Shown: positions 35,433-45,824 of the stretch, in pieces
How positions within the stretch are numbered: position 1 is the stretch's first letter
How the letters are laid out: the number at the start of each line of letters is the position of its first letter
Assembly (NCBI GenBank): GCA_018662925.1
Contig: JABJFC010000045.1
Span: 1 to 64,000, forward strand
Source: Alphaproteobacteria bacterium
GTDB taxonomy: Bacteria; Pseudomonadota; Alphaproteobacteria; 16-39-46; JABJFC01
Direction: 5' to 3'
Length of the DNA: 64,000 nucleotides
The notes under the pieces: model-generated
Databases searched by the model: none
The model's input: only the letters and a program-made list of their open reading frames with translations
Told to the model about the DNA's origin: nothing
Made by a program: the position numbers and the translations under genes

Positions 35433-36737
35433 TTAAGCTTTTTTTCGCAAACTTTCCCAGTATTCGAGGCGTTTTTTGATATCTCTTTCAAAGCCCCTTT
35501 CCAATGGTTCATAAAAAGGGGTGCGCGCCATATTATCGGGAAAGTAATTCTGCCCTGAAAAACCTTCCTCAGTGTCATGGTCGTATACATAGCCTTGACC
35601 ATATCCAATATCCTTCATAAGCCCAGTAGGAGCGTTAAGAATATGCTTGGGCGGAGAATGGGAACCCGTTTCCTTTGCCGCCAGAGTTGCTTTTTTAAAA
35701 GCCAAATATGTAGCGTTAGACTTAGGAGCTGTTCCCAAATAGATAACACACTGAGCAATGGCTAACTCTCCCTCGGGCGACCCCAATCGTTCAAAAGTCT
35801 CCGAGGCTGATAAGGCTTGTACAATTGCCTGAGGATCGGCTAGCCCTATGTCCTCATTGGCAAAGCGGATAAGGCGACGCAAAATATATCGAGGATCTTC
35901 CCCTCCCCCCAACATCCTGGCCAACCAATAGAGAGCTGCCTGGGTATCAGATCCTCTGAGAGACTTATGGAGAGCACTGATTAGATTATAATGCTCGTCA
36001 CGATTTTTATCATACAGAACAGGGCGCTTTTGCAAGATTTTCGATAGGGCATCCATGGATAATGGAGTGGCCCCCTCTTTACATTGAGCAAACAGGCCTT
36101 CCAACAAATTTATGAGATAACGACCATCTCCGTCAGCCATGGAGACTATAAAGTTTATTCCTTTCTCATCCAAAGGCAGATTGCGTTTTTCTTTTTCTTC
36201 AGAGCGTACAATTAACAATTTCAATGACGCCTCTTCTAGTCTCTTCAGAACGAATACCCGTGCTCTAGAAAGCAGGGCCCCATTCAACTCAAAAGAAGGA
36301 TTTTCAGTCGTAGCACCAACCAAGATGACTGTTCCATCCTCAACATAGGGAAGGAAGGCATCTTGCTGATTTCGATTAAATCGGTGAATCTCATCCACAA
36401 ACAGAAGTGTTTTTTGGCCCATCTCTCGGCGCTGCTTTGCACCCTGGAATATTTTTTTCAAATCTGCCACCCCAGAAAATATGGCAGAAAGAGCAACAAA
36501 CTCGTACCCAGTGTCTTGGGCAAAAAGTCTGGCAATTGTCGTTTTTCCACAACCTGGAGGCCCCCAAAGGATAAAGGAACTTAACTTCTTTGAAGCTATC
36601 ATTTTGCACAGGGGCGCATCGGGTCCCAATAAATGATCCTGCCCGACCACTTCAGATAAAGACTGAGGGCGCAAACGATCCGCAAGGGGCCCCTCTGTTC
36701 CTTGATCCAGTTGAGCTAATGAAAATAAACCCGTCAT
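35433..36737 (-). CDS. rarA: Replication-associated recombination protein A
   Basis: 434 residues; AAA+ ATPase of the RarA/MgsA/WRNIP1 family acting at stalled forks. Walker A LWGPPGCGKTTIA, Walker B FVDEIHRFNRNQQD, sensor VGATTENPSFELN and the tetramerisation region with GGEDPRYILRRLIRFA are all present, so it appears complete. It lies upstream of the DUF4143 gene on the same strand, but the 128-bp gap holds the operator-like sites. Confidence 0.94.
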   Translation of the reverse strand: MTGLFSLAQLDQGTEGPLADRLRPQSLSEVVGQDHLLGPDAPLCKMIASKKLSSFILWGPPGCGKTTIARLFAQDTGYEFVALSAIFSGVADLKKIFQGAKQRREMGQKTLLFVDEIHRFNRNQQDAFLPYVEDGTVILVGATTENPSFELNGALLSRARVFVLKRLEEASLKLLIVRSEEKEKRNLPLDEKGINFIVSMADGDGRYLINLLEGLFAQCKEGATPLSMDALSKILQKRPVLYDKNRDEHYNLISALHKSLRGSDTQAALYWLARMLGGGEDPRYILRRLIRFANEDIGLADPQAIVQALSASETFERLGSPEGELAIAQCVIYLGTAPKSNATYLAFKKATLAAKETGSHSPPKHILNAPTGLMKDIGYGQGYVYDHDTEEGFSGQNYFPDNMARTPFYEPLERGFERDIKKRLEYWESLRKKA

Positions 36738-36905
36738 TCTCTTTCACTAAGTTACACACACAATATTGCTTTCTACCATATCAAGTATAAGGAATCTGTT
36801 AAAAAACGAATATTGTTACAAATACACTTTTCAAAAAATTCTAAGGTGCTAGACTGCACTGAAATGTTTGAAATATATTAGAAAAATTTCTAGGGATGGG
36901 CAATT

Positions 36906-37730
36906 GTGACGTTTAGAAACCAAATGGCCTGCGAATATAGCTTGAGCTTGACGGAAAAGATCGAAGAGCTCACAAAAGATTTATTTTCCGCTCTCGGTCT
37001 TACGACTTTTGGCTACAAGCGCGTGTTTGATGATGGCCGTTACATATTTACGTCAACAAATCCGCATTGGCTTTCATACCATTACAAAAATATTCACGAC
37101 CATGGTATTTTCTTTAAAGAAGCCATGGATAAAACCCCCTTGAATAGCTTTTATAAAGTTCTCTGGCCAAAGGATCCGAAAGACCACTTCTTAAAATCCC
37201 TAAATGATTTCGGCATGTGGAACGGTCTAAATTTTTACAAACGACGAGAAGACTCTATTGAGCTTTGGACATTCTCAACAGAAGCTGAAAAACATCAAGA
37301 CCCAGCAGACTATCTGAATACCATAGAATGCTTAGAAAGATTCATTCTCTATTTTAACAGTTCCTTCGATAGAATAATTGACTATAAAAACTCCGCGACG
37401 CTTGCTACATTTCAAGAGTGGACCCCCATAAAACTGCCGGAAAAGGATCCTTCACAAGTAGATCCAATTGAGGCATTTATACAATCTCTCAAACCCGAAT
37501 GTCTCACCATTAAAACTGGCGCAATTGATTGTTGTTTCACAAAGCAAGAAAGCACCTGTATTCACCTGTTGTGCCAAGGAAAATCTGCAAAAGAAATAGG
37601 CCTTGATCTTAATTTGTCTTATCGGACAATCGAATTCTATCTTGCCAATATCCGTAAAAAAAGTGGCATTCATAAGAAATCAGAGCTTATTCAAACGGTG
37701 CAAAAAAATTGCTGGTCCCTCTCCCTATAA
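36906..37730 (+). CDS. LuxR-type transcriptional regulator (solo)
   Basis: 274 residues. The GTG at 36906 has AGGGA 9 nt upstream (36892-36896); the ATG at 36924 is an alternative. The C-terminal ~60 residues form a LuxR/GerE helix-turn-helix (FTKQESTCIHLLCQGKSAKE, with NLSYRTIEFYLANIRKKSG). The N-terminal ~190 residues resemble the ligand-binding half of quorum-sensing LuxR proteins only in length and position; no clear AHL-site signature is seen. No luxI-like synthase is in the window. The next gene starts inside its 3' end (22-bp overlap), so the two are probably cotranscribed. Confidence 0.82.
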   Translation: MTFRNQMACEYSLSLTEKIEELTKDLFSALGLTTFGYKRVFDDGRYIFTSTNPHWLSYHYKNIHDHGIFFKEAMDKTPLNSFYKVLWPKDPKDHFLKSLNDFGMWNGLNFYKRREDSIELWTFSTEAEKHQDPADYLNTIECLERFILYFNSSFDRIIDYKNSATLATFQEWTPIKLPEKDPSQVDPIEAFIQSLKPECLTIKTGAIDCCFTKQESTCIHLLCQGKSAKEIGLDLNLSYRTIEFYLANIRKKSGIHKKSELIQTVQKNCWSLSL

Positions 37731-40525
37731 TCTGGCCTCTTTTTAAAAAAGTTTTCCAAGTAACTTTTCTCATTTTGGTGCTTTTCTATCCGGAAAGTTC
37801 AATGTGTGCAGGAGATCCAGAGGATCAAGAGGGTGAGTTAACTCACAAAAGAAAAGCAAATGAACAACACACATTATTTCAACTTGTCAAATCACAGGAT
37901 GACGATTTGGAGATTGATGAAGAAAAAGGTTCTAAGAAATCACGTTATAAGAAGTCCAAACTGAACAGTTCCCATCCCATCCTAGTGGGTGGAGCTAAAC
38001 CCGGCTCTAGTATACCTATAATATCAAGTCATTCTCAAATATTTCAGCAAGAGCTCGTTGAAGCTGTTGAGAAAGATCCAGAACAGAACCCCTTTCATCT
38101 CTTTGCTCTAAACCTTCATCACGCCGGAGGCCTCTATACTGAAGAACAGTTACTAAATGGCATTTTGTCAACACCTCCTAATGCAGAGGAAGAATCAGAA
38201 AATCCCCATCCGTTTCACTTAACAGTTGGCAGTTTGGAGGACCTTTCTGCTAGCCTAGAGTTCCCCCATGACTCGCCCCCTATAAGGAGAGAAAAAGTTG
38301 GTTTCGCTGGCGGAGGTTTAACAGCTATCTTCACAGCCATCCTTGCTTCTCAATATTACGATGTGACTATTCTTGAAAAGATGGCACACCTTCTAGATTG
38401 GGCAAGCAAAAGCCCAGGACGACTTCATTTGGGGGGAGAGTATCCTGAGGACCCCACAACAGCACTCCAATGTCTACAAAGTGCCCTTCTATTCAGGATA
38501 ATGCTTAAAAATGGACCAAATATATTCACTTCTATTCCTGCCACAGCCTTTTTAGTTCCAAAAGCCTCCGGAGAGCCCCTTTTGGAACAATCCAAGAGGA
38601 GCTACGCTCAGTTGCAAGAAGCTTATAAACTTTACCATTCGAGACTTGTGGAAACCTTTGGAACAGATATAGGTGACATGCTATTTGGTCCGCCTGAAGA
38701 CTTCTTTAAGGAAATTGGACTAGATCCAAGGTTCCCTGACTTTCTGGGAGGCATATTGACCCATGAACAAGGGTTGAATCCTGGCTTATTGGGCGCCCTT
38801 CTGGAAACGATCCTTGAAGAGAAGGGCGTCAAAGTTTTATCCAACCACCCAGTCACAGCAATTAAGAAAGTTGATGACAAATTTCAAGTAAGATCAGAAT
38901 TAGAAACCTATGAGTTTGACTACTTCGTAAATGCCACATGGGAGGGTGTTTTTTGGTTAAATTCCCAGGTTAAAGCGTCCGTATCTAATTCTCCATCCTC
39001 AACACTGCCTGTGCCAACTTCCTCTACTACCCACCCCAAACAGGGTGGAAACAGTGCCAAACTTTTCCAACGAGGCATGGCTGTTATGAAAATATCTAAA
39101 GGTCAGATCCCCAAATTCGATGGGATAGAAGCTGCCTTGTTTGGACTCGGAGGAAAAGAAGGCGGCATGTGGAGCCCATTTAATCCTAAAATTGCTTTAG
39201 GTTATCACCCAGGTACGGCTTATATGGGAGAGCAACGTATTTCTACCAATCGAAAATTTCCAAGGCCAGAAGTGAAGCTGAACGAGCAAGCAGAACATGA
39301 AAAAAGGCTGCGTGACACTGTTGCTGCTCTGAACCAAAGATATCCAACTTGTGAGAGCGAGGGGTTTGATTTAATGGTGCGTCCAACCCTCTCTATAAAT
39401 AGCGATGTTATTCAACGCCAACACTGTGATCCCGAAGAAATTGTACCGGGATTTATAAGCGCTATTTCGCCTAAAGCTACTTTTGTCCCATTCACAGCTT
39501 TGCAAATACTCAAGCTTCTCGTCAAGAATTCCCAAAGAACAAATCTTGATTTTAGTATTTCACACAGCACGCAGACATATTTGAACAGTCTGCCCTCAGA
39601 CTCTCAAAACAGAGAAGCCGATTTAGCATGGCTGTTTCTTCCAGAAGAACTGCGTTTCCCTCCCACTTTTCAAAATGTAGATTTTTTCCTCGATCGTGCA
39701 AGGGGGTTTCTGTTAGAAAGAGGCCTCCCCATTCAAATTGTTGATAGAACGGAAGATACCGATAACTATAACGATTCCGTTAGAGTCGTCTGTCAAGGGT
39801 CATACCCACGATTAAATCTATCGGACCAGGACCTAGGAGATACAGGGGTTCAGATTGTTGCTCAAAATCTTCCTGGAAGCAACATACATGAACTATGGCT
39901 TCGAAATACGAACATATGGAATGAGGGTCTCATAAGTTTAAGTAACGTACTTAAGGCATCCCCCGTAGAAGTCCTAGATATTAGTGGATCAGACAATCAC
40001 TTTGGAGATGAAGGAATAAAGGCCCTCGGAAATACTCTTGCCACAAATACAACTTTGAACACCCTCTATATGAGAGACTCAAAAATTACAGATCCAGCCA
40101 TGTTTGAATTTGCAAAAAGCATCGCCCACAGCAAATTGCGCAAAATTGATCTCAGCGGATCTGGAATTACCGATTATCAACTTGGCCTGCTTCTTAGCGC
40201 TCTAGAAACTAACACTACGCTTGAGGAAATCATTTTAGACAATAATCCTATTAGTGACAGAGGTTGTGCGCACATTGGACGGTTTTTGAAATCTAACAAA
40301 CTCCTAAGAGTACTTAGCTTAAGAAGGAGCACCATTTCTGAGAAAGGATTTCATGACTTTGTCGTAACTGGTCTAAAATACAACACGACTCTAATGGAGA
40401 TGGCACTCCATCAAGAACAGACTCCTGTATTATTTCGGGGGTTTCACATACTGCAAGAACACCCCTTTTGGAAAAACCGCGAGGAAAGTTGGCTCCCCGA
40501 AATGAAAGACAGCCAATCTCAATAA
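37709..40525 (+). CDS. Secreted FAD-dependent oxidoreductase-like protein with leucine-rich repeats
   Basis: 938 residues. The TTG at 37709 is chosen because it gives a signal peptide (hydrophobic core about residues 17-28, cut near SMCAG); no other start codon except CTG precedes this segment. Residues ~35-190 are charged and low-complexity, with a basic KKSRYKKSK run. At ~195-225 a Rossmann dinucleotide-binding pattern occurs (KVGFAGGGLTAIF, then VTILEK). The domain to ~650 looks like a DAO-type FAD oxidoreductase. Residues ~698-910 are RNI-type leucine-rich repeats of 28-29 residues (LDISGSDNHFGDEGIKALG; LDNNPISDRGCAHIG). Such repeats are typical of eukaryotes and of effectors from intracellular bacteria. 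The pairing with a flavoprotein is unusual. Substrate unknown. Confidence 0.78.
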   Translation: MLVPLPIIWPLFKKVFQVTFLILVLFYPESSMCAGDPEDQEGELTHKRKANEQHTLFQLVKSQDDDLEIDEEKGSKKSRYKKSKLNSSHPILVGGAKPGSSIPIISSHSQIFQQELVEAVEKDPEQNPFHLFALNLHHAGGLYTEEQLLNGILSTPPNAEEESENPHPFHLTVGSLEDLSASLEFPHDSPPIRREKVGFAGGGLTAIFTAILASQYYDVTILEKMAHLLDWASKSPGRLHLGGEYPEDPTTALQCLQSALLFRIMLKNGPNIFTSIPATAFLVPKASGEPLLEQSKRSYAQLQEAYKLYHSRLVETFGTDIGDMLFGPPEDFFKEIGLDPRFPDFLGGILTHEQGLNPGLLGALLETILEEKGVKVLSNHPVTAIKKVDDKFQVRSELETYEFDYFVNATWEGVFWLNSQVKASVSNSPSSTLPVPTSSTTHPKQGGNSAKLFQRGMAVMKISKGQIPKFDGIEAALFGLGGKEGGMWSPFNPKIALGYHPGTAYMGEQRISTNRKFPRPEVKLNEQAEHEKRLRDTVAALNQRYPTCESEGFDLMVRPTLSINSDVIQRQHCDPEEIVPGFISAISPKATFVPFTALQILKLLVKNSQRTNLDFSISHSTQTYLNSLPSDSQNREADLAWLFLPEELRFPPTFQNVDFFLDRARGFLLERGLPIQIVDRTEDTDNYNDSVRVVCQGSYPRLNLSDQDLGDTGVQIVAQNLPGSNIHELWLRNTNIWNEGLISLSNVLKASPVEVLDISGSDNHFGDEGIKALGNTLATNTTLNTLYMRDSKITDPAMFEFAKSIAHSKLRKIDLSGSGITDYQLGLLLSALETNTTLEEIILDNNPISDRGCAHIGRFLKSNKLLRVLSLRRSTISEKGFHDFVVTGLKYNTTLMEMALHQEQTPVLFRGFHILQEHPFWKNREESWLPEMKDSQSQ

Positions 40526-40544
40526 ACCAGGTAGAATCCGCGGG

Positions 40545-40563
40545 AGTTCTATCAGGAACTTTT
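40545..40563 (+). terminator. Weak terminator after the FAD-LRR gene
   Basis: AGTTC-TATCAG-GAACT followed by TTT on the + strand, 20 bp after the stop codon and between two convergent genes. The stem is only 5 bp. Confidence 0.4.
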
Positions 40564-40595
40564 GGAAAAATTATTAGGTTTTTTTAGGAGGCTTT

Positions 40596-41147
40596 TTAAG
40601 CTTTCTTGGAAGGCTTTTCTGACTTGGAAGCTTTAGAAGCAGATGGGGCGGCCTTTTTCGAAGCGGCCTCTTTTTTAGCTTCTGTTTTCTTCTTAGGCGC
40701 AGGAGTCTCTTTCTTTGCCTCGGCTTCCACAGAAGGAACTTCTCCACCCTCTTCGTCCACGACTTTTACAGTCTTGGGCTTTGCCGACACATCACGGTCA
40801 ATGAATTCGATTACAGCCATGGGCGCACAATCACCGTAACGGAAACCAGCCTTAATAACGCGGGTATATCCTCCAGGACGACCTTTGTATCTAGTGCCAA
40901 GAGTGTCCATAAGCTTAGAGACAGCTTCTTCGTCACGAACAATGCTAAGCGCTTGTCGGCGTGCATGCAGGTCACCTCGTTTCCCGAGGGTGATAAGCTT
41001 CTCAACAAACGGCCTTAAATCCTTAGCCTTTGGAAGAGTCGTCTTAATCTGCTCAAACTTAATCAAAGACGCCGCCATATTGGCAAAAAGTGCCTTACGG
41101 TGGGATGTCGTTCTATTCAGTTTCCGACCTTGCAGACGGTGTCTCAT
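40596..41147 (-). CDS. rplQ: 50S ribosomal protein L17
   Basis: 183 residues against about 127 in E. coli. The core ([20 protein letters not shown] onward) is typical to about residue 120. The last ~60 residues are a Lys/Glu/Ala/Pro-rich tail ending in KPSKKA. L17 lies near the polypeptide exit region of the 50S subunit. Last gene of the alpha operon; rpoA ends 40 bp upstream. Confidence 0.96.
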   Translation of the reverse strand: MRHRLQGRKLNRTTSHRKALFANMAASLIKFEQIKTTLPKAKDLRPFVEKLITLGKRGDLHARRQALSIVRDEEAVSKLMDTLGTRYKGRPGGYTRVIKAGFRYGDCAPMAVIEFIDRDVSAKPKTVKVVDEEGGEVPSVEAEAKKETPAPKKKTEAKKEAASKKAAPSASKASKSEKPSKKA

Positions 41148-41187
41148 TTTAGGTACTCCTCAAATCAACCCTTAAGCCACACGGGAC

Positions 41188-42207
41188 CTAGTAAGGATTT
41201 TCCAACTTCTTCGCTAATTCATCAATATTTTCAGGCGGCCAATCTGGAATTTCCATACCAAGATGTAGGCTGTGCTCTTCAAGAACGGCTCTGATCTCTG
41301 CAAGAGATTTACGCCCAAAGTTTGGTGTTTTCAAAAGATCCTGCTCAGTCCTTTGAACCAAATCACCAATGTACACGATATTCTCGTTCTTTAGACAATT
41401 GGCCGAGCGTACTGAAAGTTCCAGCTCTTCCACACGACGAAGTAGATTCCTCAAAAGATCAGTTTCAATACCGAGCTCAGGCTCTTTAATCTCTTCTTTT
41501 GGATCCTCAAAGTTGATGAACTGCTGCAGTTGGTCCTGCAATACCCTTGCTGACAATGCCACAGCATCCTCAGGGGTGATCGCACCGTTTGTCTCAACTT
41601 GTAAAACCAGTTTATCGTAGTTGGTCATCTGACCAACACGCGTATTCTCTACTTTGTAGGACACTTTTTGAACTGGGCTAAAGAGCGCATCAATTGGAAT
41701 CAATCCAATAGGCGTATCTGGCTTCCTATTTTGATTGGAAGATACATATCCGCGTCCAGACTCAACAACCATTTCCATAGAGAGCTTTGCCCCCTTATCC
41801 AAATTGCAAATAACCAGATCTGGATCCAAGATATCGATCTCAGGACCTGCTTCAATCTGTGAAGCCTTAACGGGACCAGGTCCCTGTGCCACTAATTTCA
41901 TACGCCTTGGACCAGCTTCATGAAGGCGAAGAGCAAGAGTCTTAATATTAAGAATCACTTCTGTCACGTCTTCCAAAACACCTGGTATTGATGTGAACTC
42001 ATGAAGAACGCCATCAACTTGGATCGACGTTACTGCAGCCCCTTGCAGAGAGGACAACAAAATACGTCGTAGCGCATTTCCAATAGTCTGCCCAAATCCC
42101 TTTTCTAAAGGCTCTGCAACCACAGTCGCCTTAAAAGCCGAATCTTTCCCCGGTTGAATCTCAAGCCGATGGGGCTTAATCAATGCTTGCCAATTATTCT
42201 GTATCAC
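41188..42207 (-). CDS. rpoA: RNA polymerase alpha subunit
   Basis: 339 residues. The N-terminal dimerisation domain includes [22 protein letters not shown] linker near residue 240 leads to the C-terminal domain with [13 protein letters not shown], which contacts UP elements and activators. Essential for assembly of the core enzyme. Standard length and position between rpsK and rplQ. Confidence 0.98.
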   Translation of the reverse strand: MIQNNWQALIKPHRLEIQPGKDSAFKATVVAEPLEKGFGQTIGNALRRILLSSLQGAAVTSIQVDGVLHEFTSIPGVLEDVTEVILNIKTLALRLHEAGPRRMKLVAQGPGPVKASQIEAGPEIDILDPDLVICNLDKGAKLSMEMVVESGRGYVSSNQNRKPDTPIGLIPIDALFSPVQKVSYKVENTRVGQMTNYDKLVLQVETNGAITPEDAVALSARVLQDQLQQFINFEDPKEEIKEPELGIETDLLRNLLRRVEELELSVRSANCLKNENIVYIGDLVQRTEQDLLKTPNFGRKSLAEIRAVLEEHSLHLGMEIPDWPPENIDELAKKLENPY

Positions 42208-42264
42208 TATATTGCCCTCTTACTTTGCAACAAACCAATGGGTTTTAACCCTAATGATTATAAA

Positions 42265-42657
42265 CTAAACTCTACGCCGTTTTTTCGGACGGCACCCGTT
42301 ATGTGGTATAGTTGTTACATCCTTTATAGATGTAATAACAAGACCTGCTGCTTGCAGAGCCCTCAACGCAGACTCTCGTCCTGTTCCTGGGCCCTTTATC
42401 CGTACTTCTACGGTCTTCATTCCATGTTCCATAGCTTTGGCAGCTGCATCTTCTGCTGCGATCTGAGAAGCAAAGGGTGTCGACTTTCTTGACCCTTTAA
42501 ATCCTTTTACTCCTGAGGTAGACCAGGCTATTCCGTTTCCTTGAACATCCGTGATCGTAATCACGGTATTGTTAAAAGTTGCATTCACATGCGCAATTCC
42601 GGAAGTAATGTTCTTCCTCTCTCTACGCCGCAATCTTGGTTTTGATGATTGAGCCAT
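42265..42657 (-). CDS. rpsK: 30S ribosomal protein S11
   Basis: 130 residues. The conserved core includes [15 protein letters not shown] and the C-terminal [17 protein letters not shown]11 lies on the platform and helps form the mRNA exit path with S7. Starts 19 bp after rpsM. Confidence 0.98.
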   Translation of the reverse strand: MAQSSKPRLRRRERKNITSGIAHVNATFNNTVITITDVQGNGIAWSTSGVKGFKGSRKSTPFASQIAAEDAAAKAMEHGMKTVEVRIKGPGTGRESALRALQAAGLVITSIKDVTTIPHNGCRPKKRRRV

Positions 42658-42676
42658 CCGTTATCTATCCTAATCC

Positions 42677-43045
42677 TTACTTCTTCTTACCAGAAATGGG
42701 CTTTGCTGGACCCTTACGAGTCCTGGCATTTGAGTGTGTACTTTGTCCTCTCACCGGAAGACCCTTTCGATGCCGGAGGCCTCGATAACACCCAAGATCC
42801 AACAACCTCTTTATATTCATGCTTACCGTACGACGCAGATCACCTTCAACTTGGTAATCACTATCGATAATGTCACGAATCTTGATTACATCATCATCAG
42901 AAAGCTCACTCACCCTTTTTGTTTCGGCAATCTTAGCTTTTTTACAAATTTCCTTTGCGTGAGTGTGTCCTATTCCATAAATGTACGTGAGACCAATGAT
43001 GGCCCTCTTACCCGTTGGAATATTGACGCCTGCTATCCGTGGCAC
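42677..43045 (-). CDS. rpsM: 30S ribosomal protein S13
   Basis: 122 residues. [20 protein letters not shown] and the basic C-terminal [18 protein letters not shown] are diagnostic. S13 is in the 30S head and contacts the 50S subunit and P-site tRNA. The 66 bp to adk may hold a promoter. rpmJ, which lies before rpsM in many bacteria, is absent here. Confidence 0.98.
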   Translation of the reverse strand: MPRIAGVNIPTGKRAIIGLTYIYGIGHTHAKEICKKAKIAETKRVSELSDDDVIKIRDIIDSDYQVEGDLRRTVSMNIKRLLDLGCYRGLRHRKGLPVRGQSTHSNARTRKGPAKPISGKKK

Positions 43046-43111
43046 TTTCTTTCTCCTTAACTAAATCTCGCTTCCGACTATTTAGCCGAATCTCAACTGC
43101 AAGCTTGATTC

Positions 43112-43789
43112 CTATAGAGACTCAGCTCTATAGTCAAGCTTTTCGTTTGATAAAAAACGTTCAATTTTAGTTGTCGTTTCCTCAACTGAACCCATTCCAT
43201 CAACTGTTACCAACACACCTTTTCCTTTATAAAAAGGCACCATAGGCTTCGTGAGTGACCTATAGATCTCTAATCTCTTTCGTACCGTCGCTTCATAGTC
43301 GTCAGCACGCTTCACAAACTCTTTACCACCACAAACATCACAAATGCCTTCAACTTTAGTATCATTGTGTTTATGACTATAAAAAGTCCCACATTTCTTG
43401 CAACTAAACCGACCTACTATCCGACTCAAAAGAGTCTCGTCACTGCCAGCCAATTCAATCACTTTATCAATCTTCATCCCTTTTTCGGCAAGGAGTGCAT
43501 CTAAGAACATTGCTTGGTCAAGATTCCTAGGGAATCCGTCAAAAATAACTCCTTTTTCAGCATCTGGCCGATCCAGCCTTTTGGAAATGATCCCAAAAAC
43601 CAATTCATCGGGGCCAAATTCTCCTCTATCCATATAGCCTTTAGCTTCAAGACCTAATTCTGTTCCTTCTTCGGCCTCAGCCCTTAAAATATCGCCCGTC
43701 GACAGCCTAAGAAGTCCGTACTTCTTTTCGAGAATAACTGCCTGTGTTCCCTTTCCAACGCCCGGAGGCCCAAAAAGAATTAGATTCAT
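43112..43789 (-). CDS. adk: Adenylate kinase, zinc-LID type
   Basis: 225 residues; interconverts AMP, ADP and ATP. P-loop GPPGVGKGTQ (residues 7-16), AMP-site LSTGDILR and FDGFPRNLDQA. The LID domain has four cysteines (CKKCGTFY and ICDVCGG), so it belongs to the zinc-binding LID form. Its start overlaps the secY stop by 4 nt (ATGA), the standard secY-adk coupling. Confidence 0.96.
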   Translation of the reverse strand: MNLILFGPPGVGKGTQAVILEKKYGLLRLSTGDILRAEAEEGTELGLEAKGYMDRGEFGPDELVFGIISKRLDRPDAEKGVIFDGFPRNLDQAMFLDALLAEKGMKIDKVIELAGSDETLLSRIVGRFSCKKCGTFYSHKHNDTKVEGICDVCGGKEFVKRADDYEATVRKRLEIYRSLTKPMVPFYKGKGVLVTVDGMGSVEETTTKIERFLSNEKLDYRAESL

Positions 43790-45129
43790 CTCCTCCGCCC
43801 TTTAAGCCTAGTCTTCTTCAAAAGGCCCTCATATTGATGAGAGATAAGATGAGAATGAACCTGTGCAACTGTATCCATGGTGACACTCACCACGATTAAA
43901 AGACTGGTCCCTCCAAAGTAGAATGGGAAGGTGTAGTACAATTTGACAATTTCTGGAAGGGCACAAACAAAAGCCAGATAGGCAGCGCCAGCAACTGTTA
44001 AGCGCGTCAAAATATAGTCAAAATACTGGGCCGTCTTTTCACCAGGCCGAATTCCTAAAATGAAGCCGCCCGACTTCTTCAGGTTGTCTGCAGTTTCTTC
44101 TGGATTGAAAACAATCGCCGTATAGAAAAAAGCGAAGAAAACAATCATGGATAGATAAAAAGCTATATACAGCCAGTTCCCTTGAGATAGGTAAAAGCCT
44201 ATACGACTATACCACTCGGTTCCGTCGCCTTGTAAAAGACTCGCCAACGTTATGGGAAGTAACAGCAAAGAGCTGGCAAAAATAGGGGGTATAACCCCAG
44301 CGCTGTTTAACTTAAGCGGAAGATGAGAACTTTCTCCACCGTACATTTTTTGGCCCACTTGGCGTTTGGGATATTGAACTAACACTCGCCGCTGTGCACG
44401 CTCCATAAAGACTATAAAGGCAACAACTGCAACGGCACAAATGACCACACCCAAAATAACCAAAACGGAAAGAGCACCTGTACGCCCCAACTCGAGAGTG
44501 CCCATGATTGCCTGTGGCAAGTTTGCTACGATACCTGAAAAGATGATCAATGAAATGCCGTTTCCAATGCCTCGAGCCGTGATCTGCTCACCAAGCCACA
44601 TAAGAAAGACCGTTCCGCCCACAAGGGTAATCACCGTTGTTAATCTAAAGAAAATACCGGGATCTAAAACTGCAGACTGTCCAGAACCTGTCATATTCTC
44701 AAGACCGACAGCAAGTCCATAGGCTTGCGCCGCACAAATTACGACCGTCCCATAGCGCGTATATTGATTTAACTTCTTACGTCCCATTTCCCCTTCTTTT
44801 TTAAGGGCCTCAAATGGGGGATATACTGCGGTCAAAAGCTGAACGATAATGCTGGCCGTAATATAAGGCATAATGTTTAAAGCAAAAATTGTCATTCGGC
44901 TCAAGGCACCACCAGACAACATATCAAACATTCCCAAGATACCACCCGCATTCTGACGGGCTATCTCGGACATAATTTCAGGATTAATACCAGGAAGGGG
45001 AATATAACTGCCAAAACGGTAAACAACAAGCACTGCTAAAGTGAACCAAATACGCTTCTTAAGATCCGTCGCATTGGCAAAAGCTTTTAAATTGATATTA
45101 GCGGCAAGTTGTTCTGCAGCTGATGACAT
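43786..45129 (-). CDS. secY: Preprotein translocase subunit SecY
   Basis: 447 residues with ten predicted transmembrane helices; the central pore of SecYEG. Diagnostic segments are RIWFTLAVLVVYRFGSYIPL at the first helix, GIGNGISLIIFSGI and the cytosolic loop ERAQRRVLVQYPKRQVG. Exports the signal-peptide proteins seen elsewhere in this window. Starts 10 bp after rplO. Confidence 0.97.
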   Translation of the reverse strand: MSSAAEQLAANINLKAFANATDLKKRIWFTLAVLVVYRFGSYIPLPGINPEIMSEIARQNAGGILGMFDMLSGGALSRMTIFALNIMPYITASIIVQLLTAVYPPFEALKKEGEMGRKKLNQYTRYGTVVICAAQAYGLAVGLENMTGSGQSAVLDPGIFFRLTTVITLVGGTVFLMWLGEQITARGIGNGISLIIFSGIVANLPQAIMGTLELGRTGALSVLVILGVVICAVAVVAFIVFMERAQRRVLVQYPKRQVGQKMYGGESSHLPLKLNSAGVIPPIFASSLLLLPITLASLLQGDGTEWYSRIGFYLSQGNWLYIAFYLSMIVFFAFFYTAIVFNPEETADNLKKSGGFILGIRPGEKTAQYFDYILTRLTVAGAAYLAFVCALPEIVKLYYTFPFYFGGTSLLIVVSVTMDTVAQVHSHLISHQYEGLLKKTRLKGRRR

Positions 45130-45139
45130 TTCCTATCCC

Positions 45140-45610
45140 TTATGATTGCTGAGGCAAATGGACCTGCCCCTTTTGTTTTTCTACGGCTTGGATAGCACCT
45201 TTTGTGGCATAAGCCACTTCAATCTCGATCTTTTGAGATAGCTCTCCCTTGCCGAGAAGACGTATAGGATTCTGATTCTCACGAATTAAACCAGCCTTTT
45301 CTAAAACTTCAGGCGTTATTTTTTTATCATTGGAAAGTCTTCCTTCCTTAATAGCGGTCTCAAGAGCACCCGTATTCACTATTCTATATTTCTTTGAAAA
45401 GATGTTCTTAAACCCACGCTTTGGCAAACGCTGGTACAAAGGCATTTGGCCGCCCTCAAAACCTTTAATTGCAACACCCGTGCGTGATTTTTGTCCTTTG
45501 ACACCACGACCACAAGTCTTGCCGGTACCTGAACCTATACCTCGCCCAACACGTTTAGGTGCTTTGCGAGCTGCTGAATTGTCTCTAATTTCATTCAATT
45601 TCATGGTCAA
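45140..45610 (-). CDS. rplO: 50S ribosomal protein L15
   Basis: 156 residues. The N-terminal Gly/Arg/Lys-rich arm ([18 protein letters not shown]) and the [15 protein letters not shown] segment are typical. L15 is a 23S rRNA-binding late-assembly protein. Lies between rpmD and secY. Confidence 0.97.
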   Translation of the reverse strand: MTMKLNEIRDNSAARKAPKRVGRGIGSGTGKTCGRGVKGQKSRTGVAIKGFEGGQMPLYQRLPKRGFKNIFSKKYRIVNTGALETAIKEGRLSNDKKITPEVLEKAGLIRENQNPIRLLGKGELSQKIEIEVAYATKGAIQAVEKQKGQVHLPQQS

Positions 45611-45620
45611 ACTCTAATAC

Positions 45621-45821
45621 TTAATTTGTTTCTACACGGAGCAGATGCTTCACAGTATCCACCATTCCGCGAACCGACGGGGTATCTTCAAGTTCAGATG
45701 TCTTGTGCATCTTGTTCAACCCAAGACCAATTAATGTAGCTTCCTGGTAAGCTTTACGACGAATTGGGCTCTTAATCTGAGTCACTCTAATCTTACCCGT
45801 TGCCTTTTTCTCTACAGCCAT
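45621..45821 (-). CDS. rpmD: 50S ribosomal protein L30
   Basis: 66 residues. [20 protein letters not shown] and [20 protein letters not shown] match L30. Spaced 3 bp after rpsE and 10 bp before rplO, so transcription is certainly shared. Confidence 0.96.
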   Translation of the reverse strand: MAVEKKATGKIRVTQIKSPIRRKAYQEATLIGLGLNKMHKTSELEDTPSVRGMVDTVKHLLRVETN

Positions 45822-45824
45822 AAC

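Noticed and set aside
37709-37730. Overlap of the LuxR and FAD-LRR genes as a frameshifted single gene
   Set aside because: The LuxR protein ends after a complete helix-turn-helix and the second frame begins with a signal peptide, so two separate proteins are more likely.
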